Assembly: GCF_002245625.1 (NCBI RefSeq)
Contig: NZ_NOIG01000001.1
Location: forward strand, 372,001-436,000
Source: Acidovorax kalamii
GTDB taxonomy: Bacteria > Pseudomonadota > Gammaproteobacteria > Burkholderiales > Burkholderiaceae_C
Length of the DNA stretch: 64,000 nt
Reading direction: 5' to 3'
Every line of letters starts with the position of its first letter. Position 1 is the stretch's first letter. Below the pieces are notes generated by a model. The model searched no databases. It saw only the letters and a program-made list of their open reading frames with translations, and was not told where the DNA came from. A program made the position numbers and the translations under genes. Of this stretch, positions 1-9,404 are shown one piece after another.

Positions 1-1
1 C

Positions 2-774
<773 letters not shown>

Positions 775-778
<4 letters not shown>

Positions 779-839
779 ATAAAAACCGGCCTCTCCGCCC
801 AATGGATATGCGCTTTAAGCTATTAAAATAATAGCTATC
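775..839 (+). repeat. Interspersed palindromic repeat, copy A
   Basis: About 65 bp beginning ATGAATAAAAAC and ending in the dyad AGCTATTAAAATAATAGCT (814-832 region). It matches the reverse complement of the copies near 26.6 and 57.7 kb along its whole length. It overlaps the queG stop codon and fills the gap to the convergent lipase gene. Confidence 0.75.
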
Positions 840-860
840 GGAATGTAGAGCCCTGCGGTA

Positions 861-1547
861 CTACTGCACCAGCAACCCGGTGGTTTTGAGGGTCTCCACC
901 AGCCCCTGCGCAAACTGCTCGTAGCCCGCCGCATTGGCATGGATCTGGTCGGACCGCAGCCGCTCTTGCGCCAGTACACCCGACCAGCCTTTGCTGTGCA
1001 GGGGAATCTTCAACTCCTCCGCCACCTCTTCGTACAGCGCGTGGTCACTGAGTTTGCCCACAGTGGCCATCAGCGACAGCTCGGGCACGGCCACCAGCAG
1101 CACCTGGGCGCCGCTGGCGCGTGCGTCGGCACAAATACGCTGCACGTTGGTGCGGGTGGTGGCGCTGCTCTGGCGGCGCAGAAAGTCGTTGCCGCCGATG
1201 CTCACAATGACCAGCGCTGGCTGGTGTTGCTGCAGCAGACTTGGCAGGCGGTCGAGTGCCTGGGCCGAGGTGTCGCCCGACACACCGCCATTGATCACCT
1301 TCCAGCCCGTCAGGCGCTGCAGCACGGCGGGGTAGGCGGTGTCGGCCGATGCGCCCACGCCCGAGGTCAGCGAGTCGCCCAGCGCCAGCACCGTGGCACC
1401 GGCGGGCAACGCCTGCGCGCGGGGCGGCTTGCGCCCGCAGGCGGCCAGCGGCGCAAGGGCCATGGCCGCCAGGCTGGCCAGCAGTGCGCGCCGCCGTGTT
1501 TGGCTTGTGTGCTCGGTGCGAAGGCCAGAATGCAGAAAATTTGTCAT
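861..1547 (-). CDS. GDSL-type esterase / lysophospholipase L1-like lipoprotein
   Basis: Predicted SGNH hydrolase of the arylesterase/TesA type that cleaves esters or thioesters in the periplasm. The 228-residue product has an N-terminal export signal ending in a lipobox L-A-A-C (Cys37), then block I GDSLTSG with nucleophile Ser59, the later G-G-N-D block, and the C-terminal D-x-x-H pair in SDQIHAN. All catalytic blocks are intact. The ATG was chosen because it overlaps the stop of the upstream AEC carrier gene (ATGA), giving translational coupling, and because it starts directly before the signal sequence. The natural substrate cannot be told from sequence. Confidence in the family is high, in a lipid substrate low. 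Confidence 0.87.
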   Translation of the reverse strand: MTNFLHSGLRTEHTSQTRRRALLASLAAMALAPLAACGRKPPRAQALPAGATVLALGDSLTSGVGASADTAYPAVLQRLTGWKVINGGVSGDTSAQALDRLPSLLQQHQPALVIVSIGGNDFLRRQSSATTRTNVQRICADARASGAQVLLVAVPELSLMATVGKLSDHALYEEVAEELKIPLHSKGWSGVLAQERLRSDQIHANAAGYEQFAQGLVETLKTTGLLVQ

Positions 1548-2482
1548 CGCAGAAACCCCAGGGCAAACGGCAGGCTCACCACGCCCAGCAACGTGGACAG
1601 CGTCACCAGCCCCGCCACATAGGGCCCGTTGTAGCCCATGCGGGCGGCCAGCACATAGCAGGTCGATGCCGTGGGCAGGGCCGAGAAGGCCAGCAGCACC
1701 GTGGTCTGCACCGGGTCCAGCCCAAACAGCCGTGCCAGCGCAAAGGCCAGCAGGGGCTGCACCAGGTGGCGGATGGACAGCACCGCCACGCTCAGCGCCT
1801 TGCCGCGCGTGAGCAGGCCAAACTGCAGGCCGGCGCCTGCGGCCATCAGCCCCAGCGCCAGCGATGCGGCGCTGATGCGGCTGACCGTGGGTACGGCCCA
1901 CTCGGGGATCTGGAAGCCCAGCAGGTTGGCCGCCAGGCCCGACCCTGTGGCAATGATCAGCGGGTTGCGCACCAGCTCGCGCGCAAAACTGTGCTGACCC
2001 TGCCGCGCCATGGGCCACACGGCCGCCACGTTGAACAGCGGCACACACACGCCAATCAGCACGGCAATCATCAACAGGCCCTGCGTGCCCGCCAGCCGCT
2101 CGGCAATCGCCAGGCCAATGAAGGAATTGAAGCGGAACGCCACCTGCGCGCTGGCCGCATGGTCGCGCGCATCGATGCGTTTGCCCAACCACGGCCAGTG
2201 CGGCAGGCTGTAGGCCAGCGCGATGCCGATCACGCCCGACAGCATGCCCGCGCCGATCAGCCCCGACGCGGCGCTGATGTCCACGGGGCTCTTGACGATG
2301 GACTGGAACAGCAGCACCGGGAAGAGCAGGTAGTACACCAGGCTTTCCACTGGCTGCCAGACCGAGCGGTTGAGGGCGGTGTAGCGGCAGATGAGATAGC
2401 CGCAGAGGATGAGGGAGAAGTCGGGGAGCAGGAGCTGGGCGTAGTTCACGCTGCCGAGAATACTTGATCGTGATTTGCGCAA
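1544..2482 (-). CDS. AEC-family (auxin efflux carrier type) transporter
   Basis: Inner-membrane secondary carrier of the auxin-efflux-carrier/malate-permease family, usually exporting or exchanging small organic anions. The 312-residue product is hydrophobic throughout, with about ten membrane segments and the central break containing N-P-L typical of the family. The first gene of a two-gene minus-strand unit, it overlaps the esterase gene by four bases. The start is uncertain: a GTG eleven codons further in (at 2449) gives a more typical N-terminus beginning V-N-Y-A-Q-L-L, and neither site has a good ribosome binding site. The gene is divergent from a Bug binding protein. The substrate is unknown. 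Confidence 0.85.
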   Translation of the reverse strand: MRKSRSSILGSVNYAQLLLPDFSLILCGYLICRYTALNRSVWQPVESLVYYLLFPVLLFQSIVKSPVDISAASGLIGAGMLSGVIGIALAYSLPHWPWLGKRIDARDHAASAQVAFRFNSFIGLAIAERLAGTQGLLMIAVLIGVCVPLFNVAAVWPMARQGQHSFARELVRNPLIIATGSGLAANLLGFQIPEWAVPTVSRISAASLALGLMAAGAGLQFGLLTRGKALSVAVLSIRHLVQPLLAFALARLFGLDPVQTTVLLAFSALPTASTCYVLAARMGYNGPYVAGLVTLSTLLGVVSLPFALGFLR

Positions 2483-2663
2483 AACAGGGTTCAGGCAAGC
2501 GGTTCACCCCTAGGCGAGGCGGCTGTTGCATCCCGATTTGCGTAAGTCCTACTGATCCCCGGCAAGGCCTTGGGGTTAGCCCTTATGTGGAATCCGCAGG
2601 GCGCCAACGCGGCGGTTGCGCATACCATCGGCGCTGTTTGTTACCCGCACGAAGGAGAACTCC

Positions 2664-3629
2664 ATGCATCGTCGTCAATGGCTTGCGCTGACCGTACTGG
2701 CTGCCGCAGCAGGCACCGCTGCCGCCCAAGGCTATCCCAACAAGGTGATCAAGCTGCAGGTGCCGTTTGCACCCGGTGGCACCACCGACATCATTGCGCG
2801 CGTGATCGCCGACCCGCTGGGCAAGGCCCTGGGCCAGAGCGTGATCGTGGAGAACAAGGCTGGCGGCGGTGGCATCGTGGGCGCGGCCGAAACGGCCCGC
2901 TCTGCCCCCGACGGCTACACGCTGGGCGTGGCCACCGTGTCCACCACGGCCGCCAATCCGGCCATCAACCCCAAGACGCCGTACAACCCGCTGACGGACT
3001 TCACGCCCATCATCAACATCGCGGCCACCCCCAACATCATTGCGGTGCACCCCAGCTTTCCGGCCAAGGACTACAAGGCGTTCGTGGCAGAGGTCAAGAA
3101 GTCGCCGGGCAAGTATTCGTATGCCTCGTCTGGCACGGGCGGCATCGGCCACTTGCAGATGGAGCTGTACAAGAACCTCTCGGGCACCTTTGTGACCCAC
3201 ATCCCCTACCGCGGTGCGGGCCCGGCCCTGAACGACACGGTGGCGGGCCAGGTGCCCATGATTTTTGACAACCTGCCTTCGGCCCTGCCTTTCATCAAGG
3301 AAAACCGCCTGGTGCCCATCGTGGTGGCTGCGCCGCAGCGCGTGGCGGCCCTGCCCAATGTGCCCACGTTCAAGGAACTGGGCCTGGAGCCGGTGAACCG
3401 CATGGCCTACTACGGCATCCTGGGCCCCAAGGGCCTGCCCAAGGACGTGGTGGACAAGATCAACGCCGCCGTGCGCACGGCATTGCAAGACCCGGCCGTG
3501 AAAAAGCGCATCGAGGACACCGGCTCCCTCGTGATCGGCAACACGCCCGAGCAGTTTGCCGAGCAGATCAAGGCAGAGTTCTCTGTCTACAAGGACGTGG
3601 TGGTCAAGCAGAAGCTGACGCTCGAATAA
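2664..3629 (+). CDS. Bug/TctC-type tripartite tricarboxylate transporter binding protein
   Basis: Periplasmic solute-binding protein of the Bug family, which captures carboxylates for TTT transporters. The 321-residue product starts with a cleavable signal peptide (M-H-R-R then a hydrophobic run ending in A-A-A-Q-G), followed by the family signature P-F-A-P-G-G-T-T-D near residue 35 and a D-G-Y-T-L-G segment near 85. The ATG was preferred over an earlier in-frame codon because GAAGGAG lies six bases upstream and the signal peptide follows immediately. No membrane genes (TctA/TctB) accompany it, as is common for Bug proteins in this family of bacteria. A strong terminator follows. Its ligand is not predictable. 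Confidence 0.93.
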   Translation: MHRRQWLALTVLAAAAGTAAAQGYPNKVIKLQVPFAPGGTTDIIARVIADPLGKALGQSVIVENKAGGGGIVGAAETARSAPDGYTLGVATVSTTAANPAINPKTPYNPLTDFTPIINIAATPNIIAVHPSFPAKDYKAFVAEVKKSPGKYSYASSGTGGIGHLQMELYKNLSGTFVTHIPYRGAGPALNDTVAGQVPMIFDNLPSALPFIKENRLVPIVVAAPQRVAALPNVPTFKELGLEPVNRMAYYGILGPKGLPKDVVDKINAAVRTALQDPAVKKRIEDTGSLVIGNTPEQFAEQIKAEFSVYKDVVVKQKLTLE

Positions 3630-3658
3630 GCGCTGCACACTCCATCCATCACTTCGAA

Positions 3659-3687
3659 AAGCCGCCCTTCGCCCGGGCGGCTTTTTT
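3659..3687 (+). terminator. Rho-independent terminator after Bug gene
   Basis: Stem GCCGCCC (3661-3667) pairs with GGGCGGC (3675-3681), loop of seven bases, followed by six T. It closes the Bug gene just before xerD. Confidence 0.9.
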
Positions 3688-3705
3688 ACGTGCTATCGTT
3701 TTTGC

Positions 3706-4605
3706 ATGCTTGCCTCCAGCCTGAACGCGATCGATGCCTTTGTGGATGCCCTGTGGCTGGAGGACGGCCTCTCGCGCAACACGCTGGCGGCCTATCGGCG
3801 CGACCTGACGCTGTACGCGCAGTGGCTCGCGGCCCAGCAGCCTGCACTGGCGCTGGACGATACGGCCGAACTGCACCTCAACGCCTACTTTGCGGCCCGC
3901 CATGCACAAACCCGCGCCACCTCGGCCAACCGGCGTCTCACGGTGCTGCGCCGCTACTTCCACTGGGCGCTGCGCGAGCGGCGCATCACCGCCGACCCCA
4001 CGCTGCGGCTGCAGGCGGCGCGCCAGCCCCTGCGTGTGCCCAAGACCTTGTCGCAGGCGCAGGTGGAAGCGCTGCTCAACGCGCCCGATCTGGGCAACCC
4101 CCTGGGCCTGCGTGACCGCACCATGCTGGAGCTGATGTACGCCAGCGGCCTGCGCGTGACCGAGCTGGTCACGCTCAAGACCTTCCAGCTCGGGCTGAAC
4201 GAAGGCGTGCTGCGGGTGATGGGCAAGGGCAGCAAGGAGCGCCTGGTGCCGTTTGGCGATGAGGCGCGTTCCTGGCTGGAGCGCTACCTGCACGAGGCGC
4301 GCGGCGCCATCCTGGGCGGGCAGCAGACCGATGACCTGTTTGTGACCCAGCGCGGCAGCGGAATGACGCGGGCGATGTTCTGGGTCATCGTGAAAAAATG
4401 GGCGCAGGTCGCAGGCATCACCGTGCCGCTGTCCCCGCACACGCTGCGCCACGCATTTGCCACCCACCTGCTCAACCATGGCGCCGACCTGCGCGTGGTG
4501 CAGCTGTTGCTGGGCCACGCCGACATCTCCACCACCACCATCTACACCCATGTGGCGCGCGAGCGGCTCAAGTCGCTGCATGCGCAGCACCATCCGCGTG
4601 GATAG
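3706..4605 (+). CDS. xerD: Tyrosine recombinase XerD
   Basis: Site-specific recombinase that, with XerC, resolves chromosome dimers at dif under FtsK control. The 299-residue length is normal. The N-terminal SAM-like core-binding domain spans about residues 5-95 and the catalytic domain about 110-295. The full active-site set is visible: Arg150 (S-G-L-R), Lys174 (G-K-G-S-K-E), His245 and Arg248 (H-T-L-R-H), His271 (G-H-A-D) and nucleophile Tyr280 (I-Y-T-H-V). XerD rather than XerC is inferred from the A-x-S-x-N and Y-A-S-G-L-R-V-T-E-L contexts. It lies just after a terminator, so it probably has its own promoter, and it sits between two unrelated Bug genes. Confidence 0.93.
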   Translation: MLASSLNAIDAFVDALWLEDGLSRNTLAAYRRDLTLYAQWLAAQQPALALDDTAELHLNAYFAARHAQTRATSANRRLTVLRRYFHWALRERRITADPTLRLQAARQPLRVPKTLSQAQVEALLNAPDLGNPLGLRDRTMLELMYASGLRVTELVTLKTFQLGLNEGVLRVMGKGSKERLVPFGDEARSWLERYLHEARGAILGGQQTDDLFVTQRGSGMTRAMFWVIVKKWAQVAGITVPLSPHTLRHAFATHLLNHGADLRVVQLLLGHADISTTTIYTHVARERLKSLHAQHHPRG

Positions 4606-4669
4606 CGTGGGTGGGTTGCCCTGGCGCCCGTTGATGGATCGACTCCCCCATTCACCCAAGGAAACTCCC

Positions 4670-5635
4670 ATGAAAAAACTATTTGTCGGCGCGTTGCTGC
4701 TGAGCTCGGTCACCCTGGCCGTGGCGCAAGCCTGGCCCACGGCCAAACCCATTCGCATCGTGGTGGCCTACCCCGCTGGCGGCGTGAGCGACAACGTGGC
4801 GCGTGCCCTGGCTGACAAGCTGGCTGTGCAGCTGGGCACGCCGGTGGTCATCGAGAACAAGGCCGGGGCCAGTGGCAGCCTGGGCGTGGATGCCGTCGCC
4901 AAGGCGGCGCCCGACGGCTACACCCTGGGCTTTGCGGCGGTGAGCCCACTGGCGCTGAACCCACACCTGGGCAAGTCGCCGTTCGACCCGCAGAAGGACA
5001 TTGCCCCGGTGGTGAGCGTGATGTATTCGCCCGTGCTGCTGCTGGGCACGTCCGCCAGCAAGGCTGCAGATTTCAAGGACTTGCTGGCCACCGCGCAGGC
5101 GAAGCCCGGGGCCGTGCGCTGGGCGACCTCGGGGCAGGCGTCGCTGGGCCACATCATGCTAGAGCAGATCGCTGGCAAGAGCCAGGTGCAGATCACGCAC
5201 GTGCCCTACAAGGGCGGTGGCCAGCAGATGAACGACGCGCTGGGCGGGCAGTACGAGGTGCTGTCCACCAATGCGGGCCCTGCCGTGCTGCAGCACATCA
5301 AGGCGGGCAAGCTCAAGCCGCTGGCGGTGGGGGCGCCTGCACGGCTTGATTCGCTGCCCCAGGTGCCCACGCTGGCCGAGCTGGGGCAGCCTGCTGCCAA
5401 CCTGTCATCGCTGTTCGGCATCTATGCGCCCGCGCAGACGCCCGTGGCGGTGATCGATCGCATCAATGCTGAAGTGAACAAGGCACTCGCCCAGCCCGAT
5501 ATCCGCAGCAAGCTGGAAGCCACCGACAACGTGCCCACCGGCGGCACTGCGGCAGAATTTGCGCGCCAGATCGCGCAGGAATCGGAGAACAATGCCCGCA
5601 TCATCCGTGCGGCGGGGATACAGGCCAGTAACTGA
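4670..5635 (+). CDS. Second Bug/TctC-type substrate-binding protein
   Basis: Another 321-residue periplasmic binding protein of the Bug family, clearly a distant paralogue of the one 1 kb upstream and not a recent copy. It has a signal peptide M-K-K-L followed by a hydrophobic run to A-V-A-Q-A, the signature Y-P-A-G-G-V-S-D near residue 35, and D-G-Y-T-L-G near 85. The start was set at the ATG preceded by AAGGAAA; the longer open frame upstream overlaps xerD and lacks a signal. No TctA/TctB genes are nearby. It ends at a strong terminator shared with the convergent HDOD gene. Ligand unknown. Confidence 0.93.
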   Translation: MKKLFVGALLLSSVTLAVAQAWPTAKPIRIVVAYPAGGVSDNVARALADKLAVQLGTPVVIENKAGASGSLGVDAVAKAAPDGYTLGFAAVSPLALNPHLGKSPFDPQKDIAPVVSVMYSPVLLLGTSASKAADFKDLLATAQAKPGAVRWATSGQASLGHIMLEQIAGKSQVQITHVPYKGGGQQMNDALGGQYEVLSTNAGPAVLQHIKAGKLKPLAVGAPARLDSLPQVPTLAELGQPAANLSSLFGIYAPAQTPVAVIDRINAEVNKALAQPDIRSKLEATDNVPTGGTAAEFARQIAQESENNARIIRAAGIQASN

Positions 5636-5658
5636 TACACGCTTCCCTGAACAAAAAA

Positions 5659-5685
5659 GGGCCCTGAATGAGCAGGGCCCTTTTT
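5659..5685 (+). terminator. Terminator between convergent genes
   Basis: Perfect 8-bp stem GGGCCCTG (5659-5666) with CAGGGCCC (5673-5680), 6-base loop, five T after and six A before. It can serve both the Bug gene and the convergent HDOD gene. Confidence 0.92.
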
Positions 5686-5727
5686 GCTTGGGGAGGCTGC
5701 GGCAAATACGCACCGCAGGCAGGGGTG

Positions 5728-7008
5728 TTACTCCTCGTTGAGGCTTTCCGCCCAGGTCAGCGCCTGCAGGTGGGCCCAGTTGACCTGGCGGTTGGACAGG
5801 TGCAGCGCATCGGCGTTCTTGGCAAAGGCCACTTCGTCGCCAGTTTCGCAGGCAATGGTCAGCTCCAGGAAGGGGGCGAACACGCCGGTGCGGCGCAACA
5901 GGGCGTCCATCACGGGCTCGGGCAGGGCCACGGATTCGAGGGCTTTTTCGAGCGGCACGCCGAGCATGGTGTCCAGCAGCGAGAACACGCCCACCACAAA
6001 GGCGTTGTCGCATTCTTCCGGTGGCAGCAGCTCGGCCGCCAGCAGCTCCATCAGGCGGCCACGCACCACGGCGGTCTGGCCTACGGCGGGTGGGGCACCA
6101 TCGGCGCGCGAGGTGGTCATCAAGAGGGCTGCCCAGCGGAACAGCTTCTTCAGGCCCAGGATCATCACCGCATGGCGGAACGAGGTGATCTCGCACGACA
6201 AGCCGAAACCCGAGGAGTTGATGAAACGCAGCAGGTTGAAAGACAGCGTGGGGTCTTTCTTGAGCAGGTCTTCGATCTCGGCCGTGCTGGCCTGTTTGCG
6301 CACCAGGTTGATGAGCTGGATGATGGTGGCCTGCGAAGGCCGGATGGTGGTGGCCTTGACCAGCGAGGGCAGGGCGAACCAGTAGCCCTGGAACAGCTTC
6401 ACGCCCAGGCTCTTCATCAGCTCGTACTGCTCGGCAGTCTCGACCTTTTCGGCCACCAGTGTGGCCTTGCTGTGGGTGGTGGCAAATTTGACCAGTGGTG
6501 CGGCCAGTTCGGGCTTGAAGGCCTGCATGTCCAGCTTGATGAAGGCTGCCAGGGGCAGCCAGCTGGTGTAGGCGCGCTTGAGGGCCTGCTGGTCAAACGC
6601 CAGGCGGAAGCCGCGCGTGCGCAGCGCCTCCAGCGTGGGCAGGCGGCCTTCGATTTCCTCCGGCGTGGCGCCGTCAGGGAGAGGCGGTATTTCCAGCACC
6701 ACCTTTTCGGGGTGGATCAGCTCCAGGTGGCCGCCCGAGAGGCTGTCGTGTGTGCAGTTGATGAACACCGTTTTTTTGCCCACCAGCGCCTCGGTGCCTG
6801 CGTACGACAGGGCGTTGAACAGCAGGGCGGCGTCGCTGGCAGCGGTGTGCGAGTCGGAGGCCGTGGAGCGGTCGAACAGCTCATAGCCATAGACCGCGCG
6901 GCTTTCGTCCACGATGGCCTGGCGGGCGATGATGGCGAGGTTCTCGTCCACCGGCTCCACCGCTGGGGATGCAGCGTCCGGGGTGTCTTGTTCAGGTGTG
7001 CTCGACAT
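5728..7008 (-). CDS. EAL-like/HDOD regulatory protein (copy 1)
   Basis: Two-domain signalling protein of the YuxH/CdgJ type. Residues 25-215 form a degenerate EAL phosphodiesterase fold: the catalytic E-A-L is replaced (Y-G-Y-E-L-F-D-R), although F-I-N-C-T, V-A-E-K-V-E-T and the late F-Q-G-Y-W-F-A motif remain. Residues about 230-400 form an HDOD domain (L-S-F-N-L-L-R-F-I-N-S), a non-catalytic relative of HD hydrolases. c-di-GMP hydrolysis is unlikely; a binding or scaffolding role in motility or adhesion control is inferred from family members. A close paralogue follows downstream on the same strand. The N-terminal 20 residues are Pro/Glu-rich linker. Confidence 0.88.
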   Translation of the reverse strand: MSSTPEQDTPDAASPAVEPVDENLAIIARQAIVDESRAVYGYELFDRSTASDSHTAASDAALLFNALSYAGTEALVGKKTVFINCTHDSLSGGHLELIHPEKVVLEIPPLPDGATPEEIEGRLPTLEALRTRGFRLAFDQQALKRAYTSWLPLAAFIKLDMQAFKPELAAPLVKFATTHSKATLVAEKVETAEQYELMKSLGVKLFQGYWFALPSLVKATTIRPSQATIIQLINLVRKQASTAEIEDLLKKDPTLSFNLLRFINSSGFGLSCEITSFRHAVMILGLKKLFRWAALLMTTSRADGAPPAVGQTAVVRGRLMELLAAELLPPEECDNAFVVGVFSLLDTMLGVPLEKALESVALPEPVMDALLRRTGVFAPFLELTIACETGDEVAFAKNADALHLSNRQVNWAHLQALTWAESLNEE

Positions 7009-7112
7009 GGGGTCTGCTGTAGTGAAAGGCTAGTTCCTGGCGATTCTAGACCCCCGTGGCCCTGGCGCGAACCAATGGGTGGTAGCAGGCTGGGCTGCTG
7101 CCAGTGGCCAGG

Positions 7113-8381
7113 TCAGTCGCCCAGATGGTCCGCCCAGGCCAGCGCCTGCAGGTGGGCAAAGTTGATCTGCTGGCTGGTCAGGTGCAGCAGCCCGGCCGTG
7201 CGGTCGAAGACGGCATCGTCGCTCGACTCGCAAGCCTCGGCCAGCGTGAGCAGGTCGCCCAGGAAGCCTTCGCGGCGCAGCAGGGCCGCCGCTACGGGCT
7301 CGGGCACGTTCAACAGGCCCAGGGCAGATTCCATGGGCATGGAGAGCATCACGTCGAGCAGCGAGAAGATGCCCACCACAAAGGCCTGGTCGGCTTCTTC
7401 GGGGGGCAGGGTCTCCAGCGCCAGCAGCTCCATGAGTCGGCCCCGCACCACGGCGGTCTGACCCACGGACGAGGGCGTGCCCCCGGCGCGCGAGGCCGTG
7501 AGCAGCAGCGCCGCCCAGCGGAACAGCTTTTTCAGGCCCATGAGCATCACCGCCTGGCGGAAAGAGGTGACCTCGCGCGACAGGCCGAAGCCCGCCGAAT
7601 TGATCAGGCGCATGAGGTTGAAGGCCAGGCCCGCGTCCTTCTTGAGGGTTTCCTCGATGTCGTCGGTGCTGGCCTGTTTGCGCACCTGGTTGATGAGTTC
7701 GATGATGCTGGCCTGCGAGGGGGCGAGCAGCTTGGCCTCGACCAGGGAGGGGCGTGCGAACCAGTAGCCCTGGAACATCTGCACGCCCTGGCTGGACACC
7801 ATGTCGTACTGCTGGGCGGTCTCGACCTTTTCGGCGATCAGCTCGGCTTGCGAGTGGCGCCCCGCGTAGCTGATGAGCACCGCCAGCTGATCCGGCGCCA
7901 GCACGGACAGGTCGAGCTTGATGTAGTCGGCCAGTGGCAGCCAGGGCGCGTAGGCCGACTGCAGCACGGTGTGGTTGAACGCCAGGTGAAAACCCCGCTC
8001 GCGCAGCCCGGCCAGGATGGGCATGCGGGTGGCGACTTCTTCGGCAGCGGCATGGCCCAGGGGGGGGATTTCCAGCACCACCTTGTCGGGGTCCACCAGC
8101 TCCAGGTGGCCGCCCGAGAGGCTTTCGTGCGTGCAATTCACAAAGATGAGCTTTTTGCCCACCAGCTCTTCGGTGCCCGCATGCGATAGCGCTGTGAAGA
8201 CCAGGATCACATCGGTGGCCGCCGTGTGCGCCGCGCCGCTGCGCGAGCGGTTGAACAGCTCGTAGCCCACCACCACCTGCTGCGCGTTCACGATGGCCTG
8301 CCGCGCAATCATGGCGACCGAGGACTGGTTGCCGGGGGGCGGGGGCGTGAGGGAGAGCCCGGGTGTGGTGGGTGAAGTCAT
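7113..8381 (-). CDS. EAL-like/HDOD regulatory protein (copy 2)
   Basis: Paralogue of the adjacent downstream gene with the same architecture and length (422 residues). By eye more than half of the positions are shared, rising to near identity in segments such as G-L-K-K-L-F-R-W-A-A-L-L and V-G-Q-T-A-V-V-R-G-R-L. The EAL-like part again lacks the catalytic motif (Y-E-L-F-N-R at the EAL position) but keeps I-F-V-N-C-T-H-E and A-E-K-V-E-T. The HDOD part contains A-F-N-L-M-R-L-I-N-S. The two genes are tandem with a gap of about 100 bp, so co-transcription is plausible. Tandem duplication followed by divergence is inferred; what distinguishes the two proteins in function is not visible. Confidence 0.88.
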   Translation of the reverse strand: MTSPTTPGLSLTPPPPGNQSSVAMIARQAIVNAQQVVVGYELFNRSRSGAAHTAATDVILVFTALSHAGTEELVGKKLIFVNCTHESLSGGHLELVDPDKVVLEIPPLGHAAAEEVATRMPILAGLRERGFHLAFNHTVLQSAYAPWLPLADYIKLDLSVLAPDQLAVLISYAGRHSQAELIAEKVETAQQYDMVSSQGVQMFQGYWFARPSLVEAKLLAPSQASIIELINQVRKQASTDDIEETLKKDAGLAFNLMRLINSAGFGLSREVTSFRQAVMLMGLKKLFRWAALLLTASRAGGTPSSVGQTAVVRGRLMELLALETLPPEEADQAFVVGIFSLLDVMLSMPMESALGLLNVPEPVAAALLRREGFLGDLLTLAEACESSDDAVFDRTAGLLHLTSQQINFAHLQALAWADHLGD

Positions 8382-8484
8382 GGTGGGAGTATGGAAGAAA
8401 GAGGGGGCTGGTGCCAGCGGTGGCCTATGGCGGCCTGCGCAGTGAATTTTAGAAGCCCGTGCCGGGCCGGCTGTAACCAGAAGA

Positions 8485-9288
8485 TCAGAGCTGCTGCAGC
8501 CAGCGCAGTTCGTTGTCGGTAAAACCGGCCTTGCGGCGGGCGGTTTCGTTGAACGGGGGCTTCAGGCGCGGGGCCTCGTATTGTGCGACCAGGGTGCCGT
8601 AGTGGGTTTCGGGGTCGTGCCCCGCACGTTCACACAGCCAGCGGTACCAGTGGTTCCCGATGGCCACATGGCCGACCTCGTCGCGCAGGATGGTGTCCAG
8701 AATGGCCACGGCGGCGAGCGCATCGGGCGTGCCCACCTGGCGCAGCTTGGCCTGGATCTGGGGCGTGGCGTCCAGCCCCCGGGCCTCCAGCGTGCGCGGC
8801 ACCAGGGCCATGCGGGCCAGGATGTCGTGGCTGGTTTTCTCGCACATGGTCCACAGGCCCTGGTGGGCCGGGAAATCGCCGTAGTCATGCCCCTGGCTGC
8901 GCAGGTGGTCACGCAGCAGGCGGAAATGCTGCGCCTCTTCGGCAGCTACCAGCATCCAGTCGAGGTAGTACTCGCGCGGCATGCCACCAAAGCGCCAGAC
9001 GGCGTCGAGCGCCAGGTTGATGGCGTTGAACTCGATGTGGGCAATCGCGTGGATCAGGATGGCGCGGCCTTCGGGCGTGGCGGGGGAGCGCCGGGCCACG
9101 TCCGTGTGGCGCCGCAGTTCTGGCCGCGCGGGGCGGCCGGGCAGGTCGTGCATGCCGTCGGGCGGGGCAGGGGTGTTTTCTGCTATTGAAAGCGTAGCTG
9201 CCTGGGTATACAGGTCCAGCGCAGCGGCCGCTTTTTGTTCAGGGTCTGCAAGGCACAAGACCTGCAGTGCACGTTGGCGAAGCTCCAT
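8485..9288 (-). CDS. DUF455 ferritin-like protein
   Basis: Product of 267 residues with a ferritin-like helical bundle of the DUF455/COG2833 family. Candidate di-metal ligands are visible: H-I-E (A-I-A-H-I-E-F), E-E-A-Q-H-F, and D-E-V-G-H-V-A-I-G-N-H near residue 210. The function is unknown; related folds bind di-iron centres. The ATG at 9288 was chosen over an upstream in-frame codon because the extra 54 residues are low-quality, Arg/Pro-rich and unlike the family. Residues about 17-37 are encoded by a copy of the interspersed palindromic repeat. The gene is divergent from the carbonic-anhydrase-like gene. Confidence 0.85.
   Translation of the reverse strand: MELRQRALQVLCLADPEQKAAAALDLYTQAATLSIAENTPAPPDGMHDLPGRPARPELRRHTDVARRSPATPEGRAILIHAIAHIEFNAINLALDAVWRFGGMPREYYLDWMLVAAEEAQHFRLLRDHLRSQGHDYGDFPAHQGLWTMCEKTSHDILARMALVPRTLEARGLDATPQIQAKLRQVGTPDALAAVAILDTILRDEVGHVAIGNHWYRWLCERAGHDPETHYGTLVAQYEAPRLKPPFNETARRKAGFTDNELRWLQQL
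9181..9240 (-). repeat. Interspersed palindromic repeat, copy B (diverged, inside DUF455 gene)
   Basis: Begins TGCTATTGAAAGCGTAGCTG and keeps the family's spaced AGCGC and GGCC blocks further along. It is diverged but aligns with the 57.7 kb copy over about 60 bp. It lies in frame within the DUF455 coding sequence. Confidence 0.5.
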
Positions 9289-9404
9289 CCTTACAATTCT
9301 AGGCCGTTGCCAACGGTGCCCGCAGCTACGGGGCGCCGCCGGTTGGCGCTTCCCCCATTCCAAAACGCGGGCCCCGATGCCTGCCCCCCCACGGAGACTT
9401 TTGC

